Assembly (NCBI GenBank): GCA_965277695.1
Contig: CBDIDQ010000064.1
Coordinates: 1-64,000 of the forward strand
DNA length: 64,000 nucleotides
Source: JABSOG01 sp965277695
GTDB lineage: Bacteria > Pseudomonadota > Gammaproteobacteria > Enterobacterales > Alteromonadaceae
Reading direction: 5' to 3'
Positions 9,468-17,564 of this stretch are shown one piece after another. The number at the start of each line of letters is the position of its first letter. Position 1 is the first letter of the stretch. The notes under the pieces are model-generated. The model was not told where the DNA came from, searched no databases, and worked only from the letters and a program-made list of their open reading frames with translations. The position numbers were made by a program, and so were the translations under genes.

Positions 9468-9876
9468 AAAATTTGTGGTTGTAGTAAAGCATCCCGCTTC
9501 AATGATTCCCTAAATCATCCATGAGTTCGCCGCCTTGGCTCCTGCAATCTGCCTGATTGCTCCTCAGTCATCCTGACAATAAACGCTTCTGCATTTATAA
9601 ATTGATAATCCGTCGCATCCTGTGGTCCTTGTGATCCAATACATGAGGGCCATTCATCTTTCCCTTGGCCTGATCCAGAACTCTCCCGCTGATGACTCCA
9701 TTGAGTTAGGCTTATTCTGCCTTGTCCTTCTAGCTCCTTGCACTCTCACATCCTGTTGAGAAACCTGATCCGGGTTCGTCCTGTCCTTAATCTTCAACAG
9801 CTTGTCGAAGCCCCTTCCTGAAAGTTCGTCGCTTCAATGACTCTTTCATGTAAACCGCATGTCCGCTGGTTTGTGT
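9440..9876 (-). ncRNA. csrB: CsrB/RsmB-type CsrA-sequestering sRNA
   Basis: On the minus strand this gene-free stretch carries about 22 GGA triplets in 360 nt (CAGGATG, AAGGAC, CAGGAAG, AGGAG and so on) and almost none on the other strand. That is the hallmark of CsrB-family RNAs, whose GGA loops titrate the translational regulator CsrA. A strong intrinsic terminator closes it at 9440. An 18-base palindrome matching the GacA/UvrY box lies about 180 bases upstream of the presumed start. The 5' end is estimated from TATTAT at 9883-9888. The family's role is to relieve CsrA repression when the BarA/UvrY (GacS/GacA) system is active. The exact transcript ends are inferred. Confidence 0.85.
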
Positions 9877-10043
9877 AAGTAATAATAGCGGAGATTTGAT
9901 AGTGAAAAAGCCTTTGAGATCAGAACATTAGATTATTTCGCTGTCACAATTTAAGAGGTACTTAAAATACTGCTTTAAATACAATATGTTACAATTTTTG
10001 TCTCTGGAAGGTAATGTGTTTTCACCCTATTTCTCTTACCACT

Positions 10044-10063
10044 CTGTGAGATATATCTCACAG
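10044..10063. promoter_or_regulatory. GacA/UvrY-type box upstream of csrB
   Basis: A perfect 20-base palindrome, CTGTGAGATATATCTCACAG. Its core closely resembles the UvrY site known upstream of E. coli csrB (TGTGAGAGATCTCTTACA, recalled from the literature), at a similar distance from the RNA start. It also lies 200 bases before fbpA, so an effect on that operon cannot be excluded. Confidence 0.7.
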
Positions 10064-10237
10064 TGAAAATAACGAAAGTCGCAAAAAGCCCCGATTAACC
10101 GCTGTTTTGTGAGTGAGTGGCTTAAACCCGTACTTTTGACCTTGTTTTAGTCAAAGCTGAGCCTTTGATGTGGTTAAAACGCCAAGCAAAAGATAAGCTG
10201 TTATTTTATGGTGATATTTCATAGGATAAACGTTAAA

Positions 10238-10258
10238 ATTAATGATAATCGTTCTCAA
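10238..10258 (+). promoter_or_regulatory. Fur box upstream of the iron transporter
   Basis: TTAATGATAATCGTTCTCA is close to the Fur consensus GATAATGATAATCATTATC. It lies 14 bases before the fbpA start, so iron-replete repression is expected. Motif match by eye. Confidence 0.7.
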
Positions 10259-10271
10259 TAAGGTTTAGCTA

Positions 10272-11297
10272 ATGAAAAAGCTTTTTCTAGCAGCAATGTT
10301 GCTGCTGGCTCCACAGACTGTTACGTCGACAGCTGTCGCGGCAACAGATGATGTTGTTAATATCTATTCTTATCGTCAACCCTTTCTTATCAAGCCGATT
10401 CTCGATACGTTTACCCAACAAACTGGGATTAAAACCAAAGTGGTTTTTGCCAAAAAAGGTTTGCTTGAACGTTTAAAGCGTGAAGGTAAATTCAGTCCGG
10501 CAGATGTGGTGTTAACCTCGAATTTTAGTTTGTTGTTACAGTTGAGTGATCAGCAATTAACTCAGACTTTTGGTAGTAAAACCATTAACAGCAATGTGCC
10601 GGATGCGTTTAGAGATCCAAATCATCAGTGGATTGCGTTAACCAAAAGAGTACGTAACATTTATAGCTCAAAAGAGCGTATGGGTGATTTGAGTCAAGTG
10701 AGTTATGAAGATTTGGCATCGACTCAATATAAAGGCAAAATTTGTACACGTAGTGGTAAACATCCTTATAACATCGCGCTGGTATCGTCAATGATTGCGC
10801 ATCATGGTGAAGCACAAACCAAACAATGGTTGTTAAAAGTAAAAGCCAATCTGGCAAGAAAACCCCAAGGTAATGACCGGGCACAGGTGAAAGCGATTAA
10901 AGAAGGTTTGTGTGATTTAGCTTTGGGTAACAGTTATTACTACGGCAAAATGCTGCAAGATGACAAGCAAAAAGCTTGGGCAGAAGCGGTTAATATCAAC
11001 TTTCCTAATCAGAAAGATCGAGGCGCTCATATTAATGTCAGTGGCGTGGTGATGGCTAAACATGCACCACATAAAGCCGATGCTCAGAAACTGATTGATT
11101 ATTTGACTTCAGAAAAAGCGCAACAACTGTATGCTTCGCTGAATATGGAATATCCGGTGAAAGTTGGGGTTGAAGTCGATCCTTTAGTCGCTTCATGGGG
11201 TCAGTTTAAAGAAGATGAAGTTGCCATTGCCAAAGTCGCCGGTTTTCGTAAACAGGCGTTGGCATTATTAGATGAAACCCGATTTGATCTAAATTAA
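10272..11297 (+). CDS. fbpA: Iron(III) ABC transporter, periplasmic substrate-binding protein
   Basis: A 341-residue FbpA/FutA-type binding protein. A Sec signal peptide occupies residues 1-25 (ending TAVAA). The mature part has the family start 'VVNIYSYRQPFLIKPILDTF', the Tyr-rich metal site 'GNSYYYGKML' and the family ending 'ASWGQFKEDEVAIAKVAGFRKQA'. It captures ferric iron in the periplasm and delivers it to the FbpBC permease encoded next, with which it overlaps by one base. A Fur box directly upstream supports iron-repressed expression. AAGGTTTAGCT precedes the ATG. The metal assignment rests on family resemblance and on the Fur box. Confidence 0.93.
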   Translation: MKKLFLAAMLLLAPQTVTSTAVAATDDVVNIYSYRQPFLIKPILDTFTQQTGIKTKVVFAKKGLLERLKREGKFSPADVVLTSNFSLLLQLSDQQLTQTFGSKTINSNVPDAFRDPNHQWIALTKRVRNIYSSKERMGDLSQVSYEDLASTQYKGKICTRSGKHPYNIALVSSMIAHHGEAQTKQWLLKVKANLARKPQGNDRAQVKAIKEGLCDLALGNSYYYGKMLQDDKQKAWAEAVNINFPNQKDRGAHINVSGVVMAKHAPHKADAQKLIDYLTSEKAQQLYASLNMEYPVKVGVEVDPLVASWGQFKEDEVAIAKVAGFRKQALALLDETRFDLN

Positions 11298-12940
11298 TGT
11301 TAACTTGGGCTAACCGTCATTTTGCGACGGTGTTGGCCTGGCTGTGTGGGATCACTTTATGTGTGCCAGTGTTGGCACTCATCATTGAGGCCATCATGCC
11401 AGGCACCTCGGTATTTTCACAGTTGTGGGATACTGTGTTACTTGATTACATCAGCAACACCCTGTTGCTGGTGTTTTTGGTCGCTTTGTTGTGTTTATGT
11501 ATCGGTCTACCCGTTGCTTGGCTGATAGCGATGTGTCAATTCCCTGGCCGTCAATGGTTACAATGGGCGATGATGTTACCGCTAGCCATGCCGTCTTATC
11601 TCATTGCCTATGTTTATACCGATTTATTTGATTATGCCGGACCGGTGCAAAAAACCTTGCGCGAGTGGTTTTCATGGCAGTCACCGGATGATTATGCATT
11701 TTTTGAAATTCGCTCTTTAGGTGGCGCAGCGGTGATGCTGGCGTTGGTACTTTTTCCTTACCTTTATCTTATTGTTCGCACCTCTTTGGTCGAGCAATCT
11801 TTTCAGTTGATTCATGCCAGTCGGATCATGGGCTGTAAACCGTGGCAAAGCTTTTATCGAGTGTCACTGCCTATGGTCAGAGGGGCCATTGTGGTGGCTA
11901 TTGCCTTGATTTCGATGGAAACTTTGGCAGACTTTGCCACTGTTCATTATTTTGCGGTGAATACCTTAACCACGGCGGTTTATGATACTTGGTTGGGTTA
12001 TGGCAGTTTAACGGCGGCGGCGAAAATTTCGGTGTTGATGTTATTGTTGGTGTTTTTCTTTATTGGTCTTGAGCGTTACAGCCGCCGCCAAAAAGCGGTG
12101 TTTGAACGCCAATCAAAACAAGACAGCGATACGCTTTATCATTTAACTGGGGTAAAGGCGCTGATGGCGACGGGTTATTGTCTGACGATTTTATTTTTTG
12201 CCTTTGTTTTGCCGTTGCTAGTGTTGATTGAATATGCCATTGATAATGTTGATATTGCTTGGAATGACGAGTTTATCCATTATGCTGGCGTGAGCTTTTC
12301 TATCGCGGCAGTGGTTGCCTTGATCACTATTGTGCTTAGTGTGCTTATTCTTAGCACCTTGCGAGAAAACAATAGCCTCGAAACTCGGTGGGTGAATCGG
12401 TTGCCGAGTGTGATGGCGTCGACGGGTTATGCTTTGCCTGGTACTGTTTTAGCTATTGGGGTGTTGATCCCCCTGACCGGGTTGGATTTTGCTTTGAACG
12501 AAGTGCTGAGCTTGTGGACTGATTGGCAGCCCGGGTTGGTTTTCAGTGGCAGTGTTTTTGCTATTATTTTTGCTTATGTGGTGCGTTTTAATGCGGTTGC
12601 GGTCGGTGCGATTGAGTCGAGCTTTAATAAGATCACCCCTTCTATTGATATGGTTTCGCGAACTTTGGGTTTGGGTCGTACGGGGGTGTTGTTCAAGGTG
12701 CATTTGCCTTTGATTAAAAAAGGCTGCTTGACGGCGGCTTTGCTGGTGTTTATTGAATCGATGAAAGAACTCCCGGCGGCCTTGTTATTACGGCCGTTTG
12801 ATTTTGAAACATTGGCGACTTATGTCTATCAATATGTCAGTGATGAGCAGCTAGAAAATGCATCTATTGCGGCATTAACTATCGTGGTCGTTGGTTTGAT
12901 CCCGTTGATTTTTATTAATCGTCTGGCGACTAAACAATAG
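11297..12940 (+). CDS. fbpB: Iron(III) ABC transporter permease
   Basis: A 547-residue inner-membrane permease with about 12 hydrophobic segments arranged as two fused half-permeases, as in FbpB/SfuB. Each half shows a cytoplasmic EAA-type coupling loop: 'ASRIMGCKPWQSFYRVSLP' (about 175-193) and 'VSRTLGLGRTGVLFKVHLP' (about 453-471). It passes ferric iron from FbpA to the cytoplasm, powered by FbpC. The ATG overlaps the fbpA stop (TAATG), so translation is coupled. It is followed 11 bases later by fbpC. Confidence 0.93.
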   Translation: MLTWANRHFATVLAWLCGITLCVPVLALIIEAIMPGTSVFSQLWDTVLLDYISNTLLLVFLVALLCLCIGLPVAWLIAMCQFPGRQWLQWAMMLPLAMPSYLIAYVYTDLFDYAGPVQKTLREWFSWQSPDDYAFFEIRSLGGAAVMLALVLFPYLYLIVRTSLVEQSFQLIHASRIMGCKPWQSFYRVSLPMVRGAIVVAIALISMETLADFATVHYFAVNTLTTAVYDTWLGYGSLTAAAKISVLMLLLVFFFIGLERYSRRQKAVFERQSKQDSDTLYHLTGVKALMATGYCLTILFFAFVLPLLVLIEYAIDNVDIAWNDEFIHYAGVSFSIAAVVALITIVLSVLILSTLRENNSLETRWVNRLPSVMASTGYALPGTVLAIGVLIPLTGLDFALNEVLSLWTDWQPGLVFSGSVFAIIFAYVVRFNAVAVGAIESSFNKITPSIDMVSRTLGLGRTGVLFKVHLPLIKKGCLTAALLVFIESMKELPAALLLRPFDFETLATYVYQYVSDEQLENASIAALTIVVVGLIPLIFINRLATKQ

Positions 12941-12951
12941 GAAATTGTCTC

Positions 12952-13983
12952 TTGCCTAAATTAAGTGTCTCTAATTTATATTATTATTATCAAGATAAAA
13001 CCATTTTTGAAGACTTGTCGTTAAAGGTGGAGAAAGATCAGATTTTATGTCTGCTCGGGGCCAGTGGTTGTGGTAAAACCACGGCATTAAAAGCGATTGC
13101 CGGCTTGTTGCCGACCCAAAGTGGTGAGATTAATATTGACGGTCGTTTGGTTAATGGCAAGGACGTGTTTGTGCCACCAGAGTCACGCAATATCGGCATG
13201 ATTTTTCAGGATTATGCTTTGTTTCCGCATTTGTTGGTGGCTGATAATATTGGTTTTGGCATTCGTGGGATGAAACCTGCGGCAGTGGCTGAGCGGGTTG
13301 ATGAACTGCTGACCTTGGTCAAGCTCGAAGGCTTGGGTGAGCGTTATCCTCATCAGTTGTCTGGTGGTCAACAACAACGGGTAGCGATTGCCCGAGCATT
13401 GGCTTATTCGCCGCAATTATTATTGCTGGATGAGCCGTTTTCAAACATTGATCCGCAAGTGCGGCATACCTTGATGGAAGATATTCGCCTGATATTGAAA
13501 TCGCAAAAAATGTCGGCGGTGTTTGTCACTCATAGCAAGGAAGAAGGATTTGCTTTTGCTGATCAAATGGCAGTGATGAATAATGGCTGTATTGAGCAGG
13601 TGGATACACCAGAAACTTTGTTTAATCAGCCAGCGACGCCTTTTGTGGCTGAGTTTCTTGGCAAAGGGTTTTATCTTAACGCGAAAATTTTGACTGCAAC
13701 CACAGTCGAAACCGAACTGGGCGTGATCAGCAGTACCGCCGAAATCACCGAGGCCGTCGGCACATCTGGCCAGTTATTTGTGCGCCCGCAGCATTTTCGC
13801 TTGAGTGAGTCAGGTAAGCCTAATGCGACTGTTACTCATAGAAGCTTTATTGGCAGCGGTTTTAATTATCAGATTGATTTTGCCGATTTGGTGGTGGATG
13901 TATTTTTACCTGAGAGTTTAAGTGTTGGAGCCAAGCTGCATTTGTCAGTGACCCCACATCGGTTACATTTGTTTGTGGCCTGA
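12952..13983 (+). CDS. fbpC: Iron(III) ABC transporter ATP-binding protein
   Basis: A 343-residue ABC ATPase with Walker A 'GASGCGKTTALK' (about 36-47), Q-loop 'FQDYALFPH', signature 'LSGGQQQRVAIARAL' (about 136-150), Walker B 'LLLLDEPFSNID' and the H-loop 'FVTHSKEE'. A TOBE-like C-terminal domain follows (about 240-343). It energises FbpB. The start is TTG, 11 bases after fbpB, with AGGAAA upstream. No later ATG would keep the first beta-strand, so TTG is preferred. It is the last gene of the Fur-box-led operon. Confidence 0.92.
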   Translation: MPKLSVSNLYYYYQDKTIFEDLSLKVEKDQILCLLGASGCGKTTALKAIAGLLPTQSGEINIDGRLVNGKDVFVPPESRNIGMIFQDYALFPHLLVADNIGFGIRGMKPAAVAERVDELLTLVKLEGLGERYPHQLSGGQQQRVAIARALAYSPQLLLLDEPFSNIDPQVRHTLMEDIRLILKSQKMSAVFVTHSKEEGFAFADQMAVMNNGCIEQVDTPETLFNQPATPFVAEFLGKGFYLNAKILTATTVETELGVISSTAEITEAVGTSGQLFVRPQHFRLSESGKPNATVTHRSFIGSGFNYQIDFADLVVDVFLPESLSVGAKLHLSVTPHRLHLFVA

Positions 13984-14010
13984 AAAACGAGAATTAATTC
14001 GCGTCTACGA
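13984..14010. repeat. Single REP-like hairpin (GTAGACG family)
   Basis: CGAGAATTAATTCGCGTCTACG, directly after the fbpC stop. It is one half of the REPIN-like element found complete at 8276 and 41334. Confidence 0.65.
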
Positions 14011-14066
14011 CCAAATTTCTGTATGATGGCGGCATTCAATTAAACAGTAAAGAAGGGTTATTTATC

Positions 14067-14984
14067 ATGGCGCAAGAACAGCTCGGTGTATGCGCAGAAG
14101 CCAATATTCATGGCTTGTATTTGCTGTTTAATGCCAATGACGGCAGGGAAGCGTTTATTCGTCAGGTGCTGGCTAAATTGCCTGGGTTGTTTGATGAGCT
14201 GGCAGAGCGCTTTTCTGAGGCGATGTTGTGCGGCATGGTGTGTATTGGCACCAGCTATTGGGATGTGCTGTATCCTGAGCAACGTCCGGCCTTGTTAAAA
14301 CCTTTTCCGGCGATGGAAAATGACGGTTATGCCATGCCGGGCATCCCCTATGATATTTTCATTCAAATTCGTTCAGACCGGGCGGATGTTAATCATTTGA
14401 TGGGTATGCAAATTAGTGCAATGTTTGCCAATGCGGTGGAGTTGGTTGAGCAACATAAGGGCTTTCGTTATCTCGATGGCCGTGATTTGATTGGCTTTGT
14501 TGATGGTAGTACTAATCCGATGGGGATGAGAAAACGCCAAATTGCTTTGGTCGGTCAAGAAGATGCGGCTTTTATTGGCGGTAGTTATGTGCATATTCAG
14601 CGTTATCGCCATAATTTACGCCGTTGGGAGAATTTGGACGTGCTCGATCAAGAAAAAGTGATTGGTCGCACTAAAATGAAAAACCAACCTTTTGCGCCAT
14701 CAAAGCAACCACCTGATTGTCATATCAAAAGAGCCGGATTAAAAGACGAGCACGGCCAATCGCTAGAAATATTACGTCAGAGTATGCCTTATGGTCATAT
14801 CAAGACTCAGGGCTTGTTTTTTATTTCATGTTGTAAAACCCCGGATAACTTTGAAAAAATTCTCACCAGCATGGTCAAGGGAGATGGTCACGGTCATACC
14901 GACCATTTACTGAGGTTTACTCAAGCCGAAAGCGGGGCGGCTTTTTTCGCGCCTTCGCGGACATTTTTGATGAAAAATGGTTGA
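14067..14984 (+). CDS. DyP-type heme peroxidase (YfeX-like)
   Basis: A 305-residue dye-decolorising peroxidase. The GxxDG motif is present in 'GFVDGSTNP' (about 146-154), with its catalytic Asp. The proximal heme His is in 'DCHIKRAG' (about 212-219), and the distal Arg lies in the 'ILRQSMPYG' region. No signal peptide is present, so it acts in the cytoplasm, like YfeX. It uses peroxide to oxidise substrates, and in vivo roles in heme or porphyrin handling have been proposed for the family. Its place behind the iron transporter is suggestive, but a REP-like hairpin and 80 bases separate them. AAGAAGGGTTA before the ATG is a good ribosome site. Confidence 0.92.
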   Translation: MAQEQLGVCAEANIHGLYLLFNANDGREAFIRQVLAKLPGLFDELAERFSEAMLCGMVCIGTSYWDVLYPEQRPALLKPFPAMENDGYAMPGIPYDIFIQIRSDRADVNHLMGMQISAMFANAVELVEQHKGFRYLDGRDLIGFVDGSTNPMGMRKRQIALVGQEDAAFIGGSYVHIQRYRHNLRRWENLDVLDQEKVIGRTKMKNQPFAPSKQPPDCHIKRAGLKDEHGQSLEILRQSMPYGHIKTQGLFFISCCKTPDNFEKILTSMVKGDGHGHTDHLLRFTQAESGAAFFAPSRTFLMKNG

Positions 14985-15032
14985 AACGTAACCCACCAAT
15001 ACGGCTATTACGTTCCTAACCCAATTGATTAT

Positions 15033-15500
15033 TTAAACGTTCTCAAATAAATCTTTAATGTTTTGCAAGGTGAAGTTGATTTCAGAAACATTGCTGGGGG
15101 CGATAAAAATAGTGTCGTCACCAGCGATAGTACCGAGTACACCTTCGGCTTTACCGACAGAATCTAGCAGGCGGGCAATTAACTGTGCAGCACCAGGGCT
15201 GGTTCTGATGATCACCATGACATCGTTGTGGATCACGTCAAGTACCAGATGTTTTAATGGACTTTTGGCGGTAGGCATACCAAATTCGGCTGGCAGGCAG
15301 TAAACCATTTCTTGTTTGGCGTTACGGGTTCTGACTGCACCGAACTTGCTTAACATTCTGGAGACTTTGGATTGACTGATATTATCAAAACCCTGGCCTT
15401 TTAAGGCGTCTACGATTTCACTTTGTGAGCCAAATCGCTCTTCGGTTAATAATTGTTTAAATGCTTTAACCAGCATCTGCTGTTTGCTTAAAGTTGCCAT
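15033..15500 (-). CDS. argR: Arginine repressor
   Basis: A 155-residue ArgR. The N-terminal winged helix (about 1-70) includes 'SQSEIVDALKGQGFDNISQSKVSRML', and the C-terminal hexamerisation and arginine-binding domain contains 'GAAQLIARLLD' and 'GTIAGDDTIFIAP' with the Asp pair that contacts arginine. It represses arginine biosynthesis when arginine binds. The frame extends 20 codons upstream to another ATG, but 'MATLSKQQMLVKAF' matches the family start and length, so that start was chosen; neither start has a strong ribosome site. It is divergent from mdh, the usual gammaproteobacterial arrangement. No clear ARG box was found by eye. Confidence 0.92.
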   Translation of the reverse strand: MATLSKQQMLVKAFKQLLTEERFGSQSEIVDALKGQGFDNISQSKVSRMLSKFGAVRTRNAKQEMVYCLPAEFGMPTAKSPLKHLVLDVIHNDVMVIIRTSPGAAQLIARLLDSVGKAEGVLGTIAGDDTIFIAPSNVSEINFTLQNIKDLFENV

Positions 15501-15667
15501 CGGGTTTTGCGTCGTTGCCTGTTTGAAAGATACCGTGATTCTACGCGATTTCTTAACCATGATCAGTATGTGATGGGTAGATAGTTATTAAATGTTGATA
15601 AATATTAATAAAAGCTAATTCAAAGCAGCTAAATGGATTATTTTTTACTGCTATGGGCACCGGGCAA

Positions 15668-15696
15668 TTGAGTTTTTGTTCATAATCCAGTATGGT
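15668..15696 (+). promoter_or_regulatory. Candidate mdh promoter
   Basis: TTGAGT (15668-15673), a 17-base spacer and TATGGT (15691-15696), about 50 bases before the mdh start. Motif match only. Confidence 0.45.
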
Positions 15697-15748
15697 TAGC
15701 GCGTTTTTTGTTCACGTAAATAAACTTACAAAATATTGGAGAAATAGC

Positions 15749-16684
15749 ATGAAAGTTACCGTTATTGGTGCTGCTGGTGGTATAGGTCAAGCGTTATCAC
15801 TGTTATTGAAAAATGGTCTGCCTGCGGGCAGTGATTTGGCATTGTTTGATTTAGCCCCGGTTACGCCGGGTGTTGCTGTTGATCTGAGTCACATCCCTAC
15901 TGATGTTAAAATTGCGGGTTATTCTAAAGATGACCTCGGTCTGGCACTTAAAGATGCCGACGTGGTAATGATCCCTGCGGGTATGCCGCGTAAGCCGGGT
16001 ATGGACCGTGCTGATTTGTTTAATGCCAATGCTGGTATCATCAAAAACTTGGCAGAAGCGATTGTTGAAAATTGTCCTAAAGCCATGGTGGGCGTTATCA
16101 CTAACCCAGTAAACACCACTGTTCCTATTGTTGCCGAAGTGTTCAAAAAAGCGGGCACATATGACGCAAAACGTCTGTTCGGTGTGACTACCCTTGATGT
16201 TATCCGTTCTGAAACGTTTGTTGCACAGGCTAAGGGCCTTAGCGCTACCGAAGTGACTGTTCCTGTGATTGGTGGTCATAGTGGCACTACTATTTTGCCT
16301 TTGTTGTCTCAGGTTGAAGGTGTTGAGTTTACTGCTGAAGAAATTGATAGCTTGACTGTTCGCATTCAAAACGCCGGCACTGAAGTGGTTGAAGCTAAAG
16401 CTGGCGGTGGATCAGCGACGCTTTCAATGGGTCAAGCTGCTGCTCGTTTCTGCTTGTCTTTGGTTCACGCCATGCAAGGCGAAGCGGTTGTTGAATATGC
16501 TTACGTTGAAGGTGACGGTACTCACGCTCAATTCTTCGCTCAACCTATGCGTTTAGGTCCTAACGGCGTTGAAGAGTTGCTACCAATCGGTGATTTGAGT
16601 GCTTATGAAGAAAAAGCCTTGAATGATATGATGGATACCCTTAAAGGTGATGTTCAAAAAGGCGTTGATTTTATTAACGCTTAA
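15749..16684 (+). CDS. mdh: Malate dehydrogenase
   Basis: A 311-residue NAD-dependent malate dehydrogenase of the TCA cycle, cytoplasmic. The Rossmann start is 'MKVTVIGAAGGIGQALSLLL'. The substrate Arg residues lie in 'AGMPRKPGMDRADLF', and the catalytic His is in 'VIGGHSGTTILPLLSQ' (about 174-189). A longer frame begins 19 codons upstream, but GGAG nine bases before this ATG and the enteric length of 312 decide the start. It is divergent from argR and closed by a terminator. With acnB it makes two TCA enzymes in the window. Confidence 0.97.
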   Translation: MKVTVIGAAGGIGQALSLLLKNGLPAGSDLALFDLAPVTPGVAVDLSHIPTDVKIAGYSKDDLGLALKDADVVMIPAGMPRKPGMDRADLFNANAGIIKNLAEAIVENCPKAMVGVITNPVNTTVPIVAEVFKKAGTYDAKRLFGVTTLDVIRSETFVAQAKGLSATEVTVPVIGGHSGTTILPLLSQVEGVEFTAEEIDSLTVRIQNAGTEVVEAKAGGGSATLSMGQAAARFCLSLVHAMQGEAVVEYAYVEGDGTHAQFFAQPMRLGPNGVEELLPIGDLSAYEEKALNDMMDTLKGDVQKGVDFINA

Positions 16685-16692
16685 AGCTTTAA

Positions 16693-16730
16693 GCCCTAAT
16701 CTCCTAGCATAGGGGATTAGGGTTCTTTTC
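16693..16730 (+). terminator. Terminator after mdh
   Basis: CCCTAATCTCC pairs with the GGGGATTAGGG arm, followed by TTCTTTT and a (TTTC)n run. Confidence 0.8.
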
Positions 16731-16883
16731 CTTCTTTCTTTCTTTCTTTCATTTGTTCTTTATGTATCTCTTATCCTTTAAATTGGCATGTTTAGTTTTT
16801 TTAATAGATTTTCGTAAGCTAATGATTTACACTTTCCGTCAATCGTGGCTTTACACTTATAATGATAAAAAGTGGTGTTTAAA

Positions 16884-17192
16884 ATGGCGATCAAAAGTTT
16901 TCGGCATAAAGGGCTTAAGCGGTTTTTTTATGATAATGACGTCAGCAAACTTAACCCTAATCATGTAGTGACTATTGGTGATATTCTGGACTTTTTAGAG
17001 GCATCGCATCATCCGATGGATATGAAAGCCATATTTGGTGTTCAGTTTGCTGAAAAAAAAGGAGCTGGGCAAGGGGTATATAGTGTCAAAGTTAGTGGTA
17101 ATTGGCGTATTACTTATGAGATAGAGAGTGATGGTGCGGTAGTTATTGATTATCAAGATTATCACGGAAAACAAATCAAAGCTAAAAAGTAA
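16884..17192 (+). CDS. higB: HigB/RelE-type toxin
   Basis: A 102-residue protein with the HigB signature start 'AIKSFRHKGLKRFF' and the RelE-fold strands 'GVYSVKVSGNWRITYEIE' (about 70-87, with the conserved Arg of the fold) and 'VVIDYQDYHGK'. HigB toxins cleave mRNA at the ribosome. The usual toxin-first order holds: the HTH antitoxin follows 38 bases later. The start was set at the ATG that gives the family beginning; an upstream GTG in frame would add four residues. TATAAT lies at 16858-16863, about 20 bases upstream, so a near-leaderless or short-leader message is likely. Confidence 0.88.
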   Translation: MAIKSFRHKGLKRFFYDNDVSKLNPNHVVTIGDILDFLEASHHPMDMKAIFGVQFAEKKGAGQGVYSVKVSGNWRITYEIESDGAVVIDYQDYHGKQIKAKK

Positions 17193-17230
17193 TACTTTTC
17201 AACGATTTAACTTAACAAAGGATAAATATA

Positions 17231-17533
17231 ATGACTCAAAAACGTCTTCGACAACCAGTCCATCCGGGATTACTTTTCAAACGCAATGTTTTGGATAGAT
17301 TGGGTATGTCAATCAAACAATCGGCTGACTATCTGGGAGTATCCCGTCAAACCATGAGCAAATTTTGCAATGGTAATAGTCCATGTACGCAAAGTTTGGC
17401 GCGTCGTATTGCTGAGGCTACAGGGAGTAATGTTGCTGTATGGATTAATCTTCAAGCGGCTTTTGATGCGTGGGGAGCGGAGCAAATGGAAAAACCGATC
17501 GTGACCCGCTTTCCTGAGCAACAGGTGGCCTAA
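17231..17533 (+). CDS. higA: HigA-type antitoxin, HTH
   Basis: A 100-residue XRE-family protein with the HigA start 'PVHPGLLFKRNVLDRLGMS' and the helix-turn-helix 'QSADYLGVSRQTMSKFCNG' (about 37-55). It should neutralise the toxin encoded just upstream and repress the pair by binding its promoter. AAAGGATAAATATA gives a good ribosome site. No sharp palindromic operator was seen. TTTACAC occurs twice, 23 bases apart, just before the toxin, and could be part of the operator. The gene converges on ispB. Confidence 0.9.
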   Translation: MTQKRLRQPVHPGLLFKRNVLDRLGMSIKQSADYLGVSRQTMSKFCNGNSPCTQSLARRIAEATGSNVAVWINLQAAFDAWGAEQMEKPIVTRFPEQQVA

Positions 17534-17564
17534 CGCCACCGTTTTGCTTCTAATTGCCCAGAGT

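Noticed and set aside
9103..9492. 129-codon minus-strand frame opposite the GNAT gene
   Set aside because: It overlaps a well-supported acetyltransferase and has no recognisable domain; its start region lies in the CsrB-like RNA end.
10044..10063. CRP site reading of the TGTGA...TCACA palindrome
   Set aside because: The half-sites are eight bases apart instead of six, and the match to the UvrY box and its distance to the GGA-rich RNA are better.
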